Part shown: positions 1 through 6,806 of the stretch, one piece after another
Layout of the letters: each line of letters starts with the position of its first letter
Position numbering within the stretch: the first letter of the stretch is position 1
Assembly (NCBI GenBank): GCA_900767195.1
Contig: CAAFYG010000124.1
Span: 1-11,861 of the forward strand
DNA: 11,861 bases
Direction: 5' to 3'
Origin: Clostridia bacterium
Lineage (GTDB): Bacteria; Bacillota; Clostridia; Christensenellales; Borkfalkiaceae
Position numbers and translations under genes: made by a program
The notes under the pieces: model-generated
What the model was told of the DNA's origin: nothing
Database searches by the model: none
What the model saw: the letters and a program-made list of their open reading frames with translations, nothing else

Positions 1-32
1 GACTGGAGTTCAGACGTGTGCTCTTCCGATCT
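1..32. other. Illumina TruSeq read-2 adapter left on the contig end
   Basis: These 32 bases match the read-2 adapter used in TruSeq-type libraries (it begins GACTGGAGTTCAGACG and ends CTCTTCCGATCT). Its last base helps form a TAA (32-34) in frame with the following gene, so that stop is an artefact. Biological sequence begins at 33. Confidence 0.97.
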
Positions 33-34
33 AA

Positions 35-2302
35 GCCGTGCAGGGAGAAGTATATTCCGATCCGAACGGCGGTTTTGTAACGGCGTATCGGCTCACGAAA
101 AACGAGCGCGCGTTCTTTTCTATGATTGAAAAATCGGACGTGCAAAGCGTGGTTCTCATCGCGAACACGGCGGGACTGATCGACTTTTCCGAGCTTGAAA
201 ACTACCCGAAAATCAAGGCGATCGTGCTTGCGTTTTTGCCGGGAATGTCGGGCGGGGAAGCGATTGCGAAAATTCTCACGGGCGAAGTGAATCCGTCGGG
301 GCGGCTTTCGGATACGGCGGCAAAAGCATACGAAGATTATCCGTCGGCGGCAACGTTTAATATTTCTTGCGATAATGCGGATTATACCGAGGATATTTAC
401 GTGGGGTATCGGCATTTTGAAACGCACGCGCCCGAAAAAGTATTGTATCCGTTCGGCTTCGGCTTGTCGTATACGAAATTTGCAATAGAAAACGTAGAGA
501 TATGCGAAAATGCGGGCGGCGCGGCGGCAGGCATGCGCGTAACGGCAACGGTGAAAAATACAGGCAGGCGCGCGGGGAAAACGGTGCTTCAATGCTATGT
601 AAAAAAGTCCGAAAAACTGAGCGCAACACCCGCAAAAGAACTTTGCGCTTACAAGAAAACGCCGCTTCTCGCGGCGGGCGAAAGCGTTGAAATCTTGTTT
701 GAAATCGCGCCCGAAAGTTTCGAAAAATACGTGAGCGGCAAAGGGTACGTTACGGAATACGGCGAATATTCGCTGTATCTCGGCGAAAACGTGCGATGCG
801 CAGAAAAAATCGGCGCGATTACGATGGAAAAAGAGATATGCCGCGAAACGAAAGACTACGTAAGCGGCGCGCCGTACAAGCGGAAAGAAACCGCCGTGCT
901 GCCACAAGACGCGCCGATCCAAAAGCCGAGCGAAAAAATATTGCTTTCTCAGGTGGAAAGCGGCGAAAAGAGTATGCGTGAATTTCTGGCGCAACTCACA
1001 AATCGCGAGCTTTTGCATCTTGCGCAGGGGCAACTTTGCGCGTTTCCGCGCGCCACGAGCGGCGTGGGCGATCTCGAAAAATACGGTGTGCCGAACCCGC
1101 AAACGGCAGACGGACCTGCGGGGTTTCGCCGCGCAACGAAAGCGAGCTGTTTCCCATGCGGAACGCTTCTCGCCTGCACGTGGAACGAAGAAATCATAAC
1201 GGCCGTGGGCGCGGGGCTTGGCGAAGAAGGCGTTTCCACGGGCGTGGATATTGTGCTTGCGCCGTCGATGAACATTCACCGCAACCCGTTGTGCGGCCGA
1301 AATTTCGAATATTATTCCGAAGACCCGTACCTTACGGGAAAGACGGCGGCGGCGATGGTGCGCGGCATACAAAGCACGGGCTTGCTTGCATGCGTGAAAC
1401 ACTTTTTCGCGAATAATTGCGAAGATTACCGAATGGCAAAAAGCAGCAATTTATCCGAGCGCGCCGCGCGGGAAATCTATCTGAAAGGGTTTGAAATCGC
1501 GGTGAAAGAGAGCGATCCCGCGTTTATAATGACGAGCTATAATCTTGTAAATCACATTAAAAGCAGTACGTTTGCGGGCGTGCTTCGCGGAATCGTGCGG
1601 GAAGAATGGGGGTATTGCGGCGCAATTATGACGGACTGGCGCAACGATTCGCATTTGTGGCAGGAACTCTTCGGCGGAAACAATATTAAAATGCCGCTCG
1701 GCTATCCCGACGAAGAAGATTTGGCGATGGAAAAACTGCAAGAAGGCGTGCTTACGCGTGAGTTGTTGGAAGAAAACGCGGAATACGTACTGAACGCGGT
1801 GCGAAAATCTCACCGTTTCAAAACGGGCTTTTTCGGAAATGTTATTGAAATCGACGATAATAAAAAGACGAAACTTCCGATTGATAACGTACTCGGTTTA
1901 TCAAGCACATGGTTGTTCTCGGGCGTGCGGGAAGACGGCGAAAAATATTTGTATAACGTTTCGCTCGATCAGAGAAATTACCCGTGCTTCTTTGTTTATA
2001 AAGTGGATTTTAAACGCAGCGGGGAATATTGTTTGCGTCTCGGGGTAAAAACGGATACGCCCGCTACAAGAATCTTTATAGAAATCGGCGGCGAATTGAA
2101 AACAATTATCCCCTGCGCCGAATTGACTGACAAAGAGCGGTTTTATAACGTACAAGGCGTGTTTTTTGCGGAAAAAGGAATCAGGCAAATAAAGATTATG
2201 CCCGTGGTGCGCCCCGATGAAAAGTTTTGCAGATGCAACGGCTGGCACACGCCAAAAGAATTTGTGGGAATCGGCGAGATTTATATAGAAAACAATAGAT
2301 AA
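35..2302 (+). CDS. GH3 beta-glycosidase with reversed domain order, 5'-truncated
   Basis: Family 3 glycoside hydrolase, probably a beta-glucosidase or related exo-glycosidase. The gene is cut by the contig end; the GTG at 38 is only the first possible start codon and the true start is upstream. Counting from 38, residues 1-145 are the second half of the GH3 alpha/beta sandwich domain (LPGMSGGEA near 68, NPSGRL near 85, YPFGFGLSYT near 137). Residues 146-255 are a fibronectin-III-like domain. The TIM-barrel domain follows at about 312-600, with ADGP (357-360), GRNFEYYSEDP (420-430), KHFFANN (454-460) and the nucleophile motif MTDW with Asp533. This is the reverse of the usual GH3 order and is known from some rumen bacterial beta-glucosidases (Ruminococcus albus, Butyrivibrio). 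Residues 625-754 look like an extra beta-sandwich that I cannot name. It lies 74 bp before the GH20 gene, probably in one operon. Substrate cannot be read from sequence. Confidence 0.93.
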   Translation, partial: AVQGEVYSDPNGGFVTAYRLTKNERAFFSMIEKSDVQSVVLIANTAGLIDFSELENYPKIKAIVLAFLPGMSGGEAIAKILTGEVNPSGRLSDTAAKAYEDYPSAATFNISCDNADYTEDIYVGYRHFETHAPEKVLYPFGFGLSYTKFAIENVEICENAGGAAAGMRVTATVKNTGRRAGKTVLQCYVKKSEKLSATPAKELCAYKKTPLLAAGESVEILFEIAPESFEKYVSGKGYVTEYGEYSLYLGENVRCAEKIGAITMEKEICRETKDYVSGAPYKRKETAVLPQDAPIQKPSEKILLSQVESGEKSMREFLAQLTNRELLHLAQGQLCAFPRATSGVGDLEKYGVPNPQTADGPAGFRRATKASCFPCGTLLACTWNEEIITAVGAGLGEEGVSTGVDIVLAPSMNIHRNPLCGRNFEYYSEDPYLTGKTAAAMVRGIQSTGLLACVKHFFANNCEDYRMAKSSNLSERAAREIYLKGFEIAVKESDPAFIMTSYNLVNHIKSSTFAGVLRGIVREEWGYCGAIMTDWRNDSHLWQELFGGNNIKMPLGYPDEEDLAMEKLQEGVLTRELLEENAEYVLNAVRKSHRFKTGFFGNVIEIDDNKKTKLPIDNVLGLSSTWLFSGVREDGEKYLYNVSLDQRNYPCFFVYKVDFKRSGEYCLRLGVKTDTPATRIFIEIGGELKTIIPCAELTDKERFYNVQGVFFAEKGIRQIKIMPVVRPDEKFCRCNGWHTPKEFVGIGEIYIENNR

Positions 2303-2376
2303 ACGCTGAGCGGATGTCGTTTAACAAAATTTTGAACCGGGCAAACACGTACAGCTTTAAAAAACAGGAGAAAACA

Positions 2377-3885
2377 ATGATTTATCCAAAACCTTTTTAT
2401 GAAAATTACCCGGAAACAACGGACGGTAGCGCAAACACCGCAGCCGAGGCGTTTTTCGGGAAACGGGCATATCTGTATTTGCCCGAACGCGTTTTTTGCG
2501 GCGGTAAAGCGCGACTGATGCGTGAGCTTTTCGAAAATTTTACGGGCGGTACGGGCAGCTTAAAAATCGTGCGGAAGAATTTCGCTGAAAATCGCGCGTA
2601 TCTGTCTTTCAGCCCTTGCGAAAACGCCGGGCGGGAAATCTGCGGCGAAAAAGTCGATCGCAACGGCTATTCCTATGCGTTAAAAATAAGCGAGCGCGGC
2701 GCGGCGATGTCGTTTGCAAACGAAACGGAAGCGGAACACGCGTTTTTCACTTTATTGCAAACGATAGAAATCCGCAGTTTAAAGAAAGGCGAAGAAAAAT
2801 TTTCTATGCCCGTCTGCGAAGTTTTCGATAAACCGGCAGTTGCAGGAATGCGTGCGTTGCATATCTGCGTTTTTCCCGAAAGTCCGTTCAATAAAATTCG
2901 CCGCACGATTCGGCTTGCGGGCTTTTTGAAGTATACGCACATTATTCTGGAATTCTGGGGTACGCGGCGGTATCGCTGTTTCAAAGAATTCGGGCGCAGG
3001 AAACAATCGTATTCGAAGAAGCAAATTTCTGTTCTTGCGCGCGATATACGCAATTTCGGTATGGAAGCGATCCCCATGCTAAACGTGTTCGGACACGCTA
3101 CGGAAAACCGCGTGAGTCTCGGAAAACACACCGCGCTCGATCAGGATTTGAAACGCGGTGATTTGTTCGATACAAGCGGGTGGACGTGGAATTTATTGAA
3201 TCCCGAAGTGCGGAAACTGCAAAAGCGAATGGTCGACGAATTGATCGAAATATTCGGCGACGGAAGGTATTTTCATATCGGTTGCGACGAGGCGTATACT
3301 TACGGGAACGATCGCGCATACGTCGGTAAGGATAAAGAACAAATTTTAATCGATCATATCAACGCAATTGCGGCGCACGTGAAATCGCACGGAAGAACGG
3401 CGATAATGTGGGCGGATATGCTTTTATCGCGGGAAGCGATCCCTTATACCGACGGCACGGTGATAAACTGGGTGGACGGCGGAAAAGAAAAAGCCGAGCG
3501 CGTGCTTGCGGGGCTTGATAAAAGCGTGATTTTAGCCGACTGGCAGTATTGGACGAAGGACGAGAGTCTGCCCACGGCGGCATATCTGAAAGAAAAGGGC
3601 TTCGAAGTGATTGTTTGCCCTTGGGACGATTTTAAAACGGCGAAAATTTGCGCGGCAAACGCGGCGGCGCAGAATTATTTCGGGTTTATGCAAACCACGT
3701 GGCAGACGCTGTTTACGCAGAGGGCAACCGTGCCGAGCGGCGCGTTGCTCGCGTGGGAGAGTGCGGAAAAATGCAACGGCGTGAGCGACGTGGATCGGTG
3801 TTATATCGCTTCATTGATGCGGAAATTATTGCGCACAAAAAAATACGAAGATTGCGGCGTTAGCAAATACGAAATCGAAGTTTAA
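2377..3885 (+). CDS. GH20 beta-N-acetylhexosaminidase-like enzyme
   Basis: Predicted exo-glycosidase releasing terminal N-acetylhexosamines. The start is the ATG at 2377, with AGGAG at 2366-2370; an in-frame ATG at 2314 lacks a good ribosome site. This gives 502 residues. Residues 1-150 resemble the GH20 accessory alpha/beta domain and the rest is the TIM barrel. The family's catalytic Asp-Glu pair is in HIGCDEAY, at Asp304-Glu305; the usual HxGGDE has Cys for the second Gly here. Other family-like features are IPMLNVFGHA on an earlier strand and the late Trp motifs (IMWADM, INWVDGG, ADWQYW). There is no signal peptide, so it is probably cytoplasmic. It follows the GH3 gene by 74 bp with no terminator between, which suggests co-transcription and joint breakdown of amino-sugar glycans. 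Exact substrate is unknown. Confidence 0.88.
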   Translation: MIYPKPFYENYPETTDGSANTAAEAFFGKRAYLYLPERVFCGGKARLMRELFENFTGGTGSLKIVRKNFAENRAYLSFSPCENAGREICGEKVDRNGYSYALKISERGAAMSFANETEAEHAFFTLLQTIEIRSLKKGEEKFSMPVCEVFDKPAVAGMRALHICVFPESPFNKIRRTIRLAGFLKYTHIILEFWGTRRYRCFKEFGRRKQSYSKKQISVLARDIRNFGMEAIPMLNVFGHATENRVSLGKHTALDQDLKRGDLFDTSGWTWNLLNPEVRKLQKRMVDELIEIFGDGRYFHIGCDEAYTYGNDRAYVGKDKEQILIDHINAIAAHVKSHGRTAIMWADMLLSREAIPYTDGTVINWVDGGKEKAERVLAGLDKSVILADWQYWTKDESLPTAAYLKEKGFEVIVCPWDDFKTAKICAANAAAQNYFGFMQTTWQTLFTQRATVPSGALLAWESAEKCNGVSDVDRCYIASLMRKLLRTKKYEDCGVSKYEIEV

Positions 3886-3924
3886 AACAATCAGTCGATA
3901 ACAATTAAGATTTATATAAAAAAT

Positions 3925-3958
3925 CATAATATTGTTTGCAAAAAGCATAATATGGTTG
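3925..3958. promoter_or_regulatory. Two direct repeats, 21 bp apart, upstream of the serine hydrolase promoter
   Basis: CATAATATTGTTT starts at 3925 and CATAATATGGTTG at 3946, matching at 11 of 13 positions. The 21-bp spacing is two helical turns. The repeats end just upstream of where the -35 would lie for the -10 at 3982, which has no good -35. This is the layout of sites for AraC-type activators; the protein is unknown. Confidence 0.5.
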
Positions 3959-3978
3959 TAGATTTTTTACAATTTACG

Positions 3979-3987
3979 TGCTAAAAT
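3979..3987 (+). promoter_or_regulatory. Extended -10 promoter of the serine hydrolase gene
   Basis: TGC followed by TAAAAT (3982-3987) is an extended -10 element with 5 of 6 consensus bases. No convincing -35 is found at normal spacing, which fits activator dependence. The ribosome site GAGGTG (4009-4014) and ATG (4020) follow. Confidence 0.5.
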
Positions 3988-4019
3988 AAATATAAATGGC
4001 ATTATCGCGAGGTGTTTGA

Positions 4020-5063
4020 ATGTTTACAAATACAGAAACGGAAATTTTAAAGGCAGTAGAGGCTACGGGGCTGAAAAATCTTGCGGTAAAAGTCGGGCGC
4101 GGCGCAAACGTATTGTTTGAAAAATATTATTCAAGCGAGTTTTCGGGGGAAAAATTCAACGAAACCACTTTGTTCGATATGGCTTCGGTAACGAAAGTTG
4201 CGGCAACGACGCTGATTGCGCTGTACGCTCTGGATACCGGAAAAATTCAACTTACCGATCCGCTTTCGAAGTATTTCGTTTGCGGCAACGATAAGAAAAA
4301 TATCACCGTGCAAAATCTGCTTACGCATACTTTCGGTTACGGGCATAAATCGCTTGTGCGGCAGGGCATTACCTATGAAAACGTTGCGCAGGCAATTTTA
4401 GAAATTCCGCTCGATATTCCCGCGGGCAGCAACGTTTTGTACAGTTGCCCCGCATTCATTTTGCTCGGCAAAATTTTAGAAAAAGTTTTCGAAGATCGTT
4501 TGGATCGCTTATTCGATCGCCTGATTGCCGCGCCGTTGTCGTTTGAAAATACCTGCTTTTTGCCAAAAATCAGGCTGAAAAGCACAAAAAATATTGTAAA
4601 TTCCAATCTTGAAGAAGAAAAACGCGGCGTAGTGAACGATTACAACGCGCAGTTTTTAGGCGGCGTGGCGGGCCACGCGGGTTTGTTTTCGAATATGCGG
4701 GATATGACGAAGCTCGTCCGTTTTTTGCAAAATAAAGGCAAAGGATTGATCGGCGAAGCAACGTTCGCGGCGGCGATTAAAAATTATACTGAGGGTATGA
4801 ACGAATCGCGCGCGCTTGGATTTTTATACGTGGACGAAAAATACGATCAGGCAGGCGGACTTTTCAAAACGGGCGCAATCGGGCATTGCGGGCATACCGG
4901 TCAGTCGTTCTTTCTCGATCCCGTAACAGGTTTTTATACGATTATTTTATCGGACGCAACCATAGGAACGGAACGAAAATACGGCAGAGAAGAATACCAA
5001 AAAGTATGCGATATGCGCGCGGATATTCATGCTGCAATCAAGCGGGACATGGCTGAGTTGTGA
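4020..5063 (+). CDS. Beta-lactamase-fold serine hydrolase (class C / EstB-like)
   Basis: Predicted serine hydrolase of the beta-lactamase/penicillin-binding-protein family, 347 residues. The start ATG has GAGGTG five bases upstream. The three family motifs are visible. SxxK is Ser56-Val-Thr-Lys59 inside MASVTK. The Tyr motif is Tyr141-Ser-Cys in LYSCPAFILLGKI, where most relatives have YSN. The KTG-like box is His292-Thr-Gly in GHCGHTGQSF. NLLTHTFG and HAGLFSN are also typical. There is no signal peptide or membrane segment, so a cytoplasmic esterase, amidase or deacylase is more likely than a cell-wall enzyme or antibiotic resistance enzyme. It lies 134 bp after the GH20 gene with its own promoter. 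Genes of this family often sit beside hexosaminidases, so a role with the same glycan or muropeptide is possible but not shown. Confidence 0.87.
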   Translation: MFTNTETEILKAVEATGLKNLAVKVGRGANVLFEKYYSSEFSGEKFNETTLFDMASVTKVAATTLIALYALDTGKIQLTDPLSKYFVCGNDKKNITVQNLLTHTFGYGHKSLVRQGITYENVAQAILEIPLDIPAGSNVLYSCPAFILLGKILEKVFEDRLDRLFDRLIAAPLSFENTCFLPKIRLKSTKNIVNSNLEEEKRGVVNDYNAQFLGGVAGHAGLFSNMRDMTKLVRFLQNKGKGLIGEATFAAAIKNYTEGMNESRALGFLYVDEKYDQAGGLFKTGAIGHCGHTGQSFFLDPVTGFYTIILSDATIGTERKYGREEYQKVCDMRADIHAAIKRDMAEL

Positions 5064-5066
5064 TTA

Positions 5067-5094
5067 TTGTGTTATACAATTTGTGTTATACAAT
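5067..5094. repeat. Tandem 14-bp repeat
   Basis: TTGTGTTATACAAT occurs twice with no spacer (5067-5080 and 5081-5094), directly after the serine hydrolase stop codon. Each copy has TTGT/ACAA arms around five bases. Function unknown; slippage or an operator pair are both possible. Confidence 0.7.
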
Positions 5095-5121
5095 TAGGGC
5101 GTAAAAACTTGTAAAAAACGC

Positions 5122-5307
5122 TTACTTGCGTTGTTTTCTGTATTTGCTCGGCGAAACCCCGGTGATTTTTTTAAAGTGGTTTGAAAAATAATATACGTCA
5201 TTGTATCCCGTAGCTTGTGCAACGGAAGAAATATCGTATAAATTCGTAGCTAATAAATCGCGCGCATATTCGATTTTTTTATCTTGAATATATAATCTAA
5301 GTCTAAG
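5122..5307 (-). pseudogene. C-terminal fragment of an AraC-family regulator
   Basis: Read on the minus strand, this encodes about 60 residues ending at the TAA at 5122-5124. It matches the end of the AraC DNA-binding domain: YIQDKKIEYARDLL is the linker helix, then ISSVAQATGYNDVYYF is the second helix-turn-helix, then FKKITGVSPSKYRKQ. The sensor domain and the first helix-turn-helix are missing. The right edge is uncertain (about 5295-5320), because the sequence runs into a recombinase fragment on the other strand. It differs from the intact AraC gene at 8225-9157, so it is not a copy of it. It is convergent with the serine hydrolase and may be what remains of that cluster's own regulator, which is inference. 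Confidence 0.8.
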
Positions 5308-5321
5308 TGCAACACTTTTGA

Positions 5322-5426
5322 AATAGAGTAATATTCAAGAGTCTCGTAAAAAAGATAACGACTCTATCTAACAAGGAAATAGAAATAGAGTTCGAGTGCG
5401 GAATAACCGTAAGAGAAACATTATAA
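5322..5426 (+). pseudogene. C-terminal fragment of a large serine recombinase
   Basis: An open stretch of 34 codons follows the in-frame TGA at 5319 and ends at the TAA at 5424. Its sequence (VIFKSLVKKITTL, then EIEIEFECGITVRETL) resembles the extreme C-terminus of large serine recombinases of Bacillota mobile elements, which typically end FxSLVxKI...IEFxxKxG. The catalytic and DNA-binding parts are gone. A strong terminator follows immediately, as expected at the end of such a gene. This suggests that an integrated element once sat here and was mostly deleted. The family call rests on a short stretch and is my recognition, not a search result. Confidence 0.6.
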
Positions 5427-5432
5427 GAAAAC

Positions 5433-5472
5433 GACCGATAGCATTCACAAGAGTGCAGTCGGTCATTTTTTT
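5433..5472 (+). terminator. Rho-independent terminator after the recombinase fragment
   Basis: GACCGA (5433-5438) pairs with TCGGTC (5459-5464), and inside it GCATTC pairs with GAGTGC (one G-T pair) around an ACAA loop. A run of seven T follows on the plus strand. Confidence 0.8.
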
Positions 5473-5608
5473 GTTGATTAAGCCTGTTGGCATCATACGC
5501 TCCTTATCGTGCAAAAATCCTTTTTGTGCAATCGTTTCGGTTTTTGAAAAGTAAAAACGGAGAAAGGAACAAATCCCGTCCGAGTAGTGCGAAAGAACAA
5601 CAAAAAGG

Positions 5609-5643
5609 ATAAAAAGAAAAAATCGCCCCGAAAAGGGCGGTTT
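5609..5643 (-). terminator. Rho-independent terminator, minus strand, downstream of the LacI fragment
   Basis: CGCCC (5624-5628) pairs with GGGCG (5635-5639) around a six-base loop, and the stem can be extended by A-T pairs. Read on the minus strand, the stem is followed by ATTTTTTCTTTTT. It lies about 250 bp downstream of the LacI-type stop codon. The T-run on the plus side is shorter, so weak bidirectional activity is possible. Confidence 0.65.
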
Positions 5644-5653
5644 TCCAAAGAAA

Positions 5654-5699
5654 AAGACACACGCGGCGGAGTTTGATACGCTCCTTTTGCGTGTGTCTT
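5654..5699. repeat. Perfect 11-bp inverted repeat
   Basis: AAGACACACGC (5654-5664) pairs exactly with GCGTGTGTCTT (5689-5699). The 24-base loop contains a further GGAG/CTCC stem (5668-5671 with 5681-5684). It has no T-run typical of a terminator. It might be an RNA element or a mobile-element end; I cannot say which. Confidence 0.6.
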
Positions 5700-5891
5700 G
5701 ATGGCGCGGCGAATAAATGTGTATTTGAACTGCTTTCCTTCGAGAGGCGTTTAGGCATAGAAATAAAGGGAAAAATCGCGCTTACAGCGTAACAAAACAC
5801 ATAGTTTTCAATATCTTTATATAAGAAAGGATTCTTCAAAATCGTTACGGAGAGCCCTTTAAGCGTTAGAGTGTTATCGAATATTTCGTAA

Positions 5892-6467
5892 TTACAAGTC
5901 GATATTTTGTGTGCTTTCGGGTGTGTTTTCTGGCATGCTTTCGTGTTTGTTATCAGTGCCGGTTTCGCCGCCGTCGGCAACGGAATCTCTTTCGTAAAGC
6001 GTAAGATTGAGCTTAATATAGTTGATGCCGCCGGGGCATTTTTTCTGAATCGCCTGTTGCATAATGTTCAGCGCCTGAATAGCAAACACTTCTTTGCTGA
6101 TACCCAGCGAAGAAAGTTTGGGTGAAATCACCTGACAAATATCGGTATTATCGAACCCGATGACGGAAACGTCATCGGGAATTTTTTTGCCGCTTTGTTC
6201 GATGACGGAATAGAGAGTGGCGGCGGCTCTGTCGCAGTGGCAGATATACGCCGTCGCGTCAGGCGAAAGTTCTATATCGGGGCTTTGAAACGAGCGTTCT
6301 ATATTCTGATTGATATGCCGCGTTTCGCCCGATAAATCATATTTGTTCAGGGCGCGCAGATAGCCGAAGTACCGATCGGCAATGGAGTTTGAAAATTTAA
6401 TGTCGCCGATGAAACAGATTTTTTTATGTCCGCGTTTTATCAGATATTTAGTGAGTGTATCTTTCTG
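5892..6467 (-). pseudogene. LacI-family regulator, C-terminal part only
   Basis: Read on the minus strand, about 190 codons are open from 6467 to the TAA at 5892-5894. They match the sensor domain of LacI/GalR repressors: LIKRGHKKICFIGD (start of the domain), then ADRYFGYLRAL, then ATAYICHCDRAAATLYSVIEQSG, then KIPDDVSVIGFDNTDICQVISPKLSSL, then the end of the domain. The DNA-binding helix-turn-helix and the hinge (roughly the first 110-160 residues) are missing. At 6468-6470 the frame hits a stop and the sequence changes into an antitoxin fragment on the other strand. The last 25 residues are a polar tail rich in Glu, Thr and Ser, unusual for the family. It cannot bind DNA as it stands. The fragment has no internal stop, so its loss of function looks recent. 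Confidence 0.85.
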
Positions 6468-6680
6468 TTAATAAAAAAGTCGTAATTATGGATAACGGAA
6501 AACCTTCCGCGCTTATGATTGGTATCAATGAAGAAAATTTTGAATCGATGTTTGATATGGTAAAAACTTGAAGTGCAATTAGCCGTTTATGAATTGCGGA
6601 AGCAATCGTTGAAAAATTTTCCGATTTCGCTAACAAAAAACGAAATTCAACAAGGAATCAATTCGGTTCGTTACCGATAA
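6461..6680 (+). pseudogene. Phd/YefM-type antitoxin, N-terminally truncated and frameshifted
   Basis: The first frame reads KKVVIMDNGKPSALMIGI then EENFESMFDMVK, the central part of Phd/YefM-family antitoxins (VxxxGKPxAVxxxxxE). It ends at a TGA at 6569-6571. After one base is removed from the A-run at 6562-6566, the frame continues as LEVQLAVYELRKQSLKN and on to the TAA at 6678-6680, which resembles the antitoxin C-terminus. So two lesions are visible: loss of the DNA-binding N-terminus at the LacI junction (about 6461-6470), and a one-base frameshift. No toxin gene of the matching RelE/Doc kind is next to it. The frameshift could be a sequencing error; the truncation could not. Confidence 0.65.
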
Positions 6681-6806
6681 TAGCTTCACTAGCATTCCGA
6701 GTGCGGAACTTGTAAAAGCGATACCTGTTTCCTTTTTGAAAAAGGCGTATTTCGGATTGCACGACCTCGAACTTGAATTAGCGGTGAAAAAGGTCGGAAT
6801 GGTTTT

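Larger units (their letters stand above)
5427..5891. other. Gene-free stretch with strong hairpins
   Basis: No convincing gene is seen here. It holds three notable structures: the terminator at 5433-5472, a minus-strand terminator at 5609-5643, and a perfect 11-bp stem at 5654-5699. ATACGCTCCTT occurs twice (5495-5505 and 5676-5686). A frame on the minus strand stays open across much of the stretch (down to 5504) but runs through the terminator hairpin and has no ribosome site. Confidence 0.55.

Noticed and set aside
5504..5980. Long open frame on the minus strand (158 codons)
   Set aside because: Its first third overlaps the LacI coding end in another frame, it runs through the terminator hairpin at 5609-5643, and no ribosome site precedes its ATG codons. 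I do not recognise any family in it.
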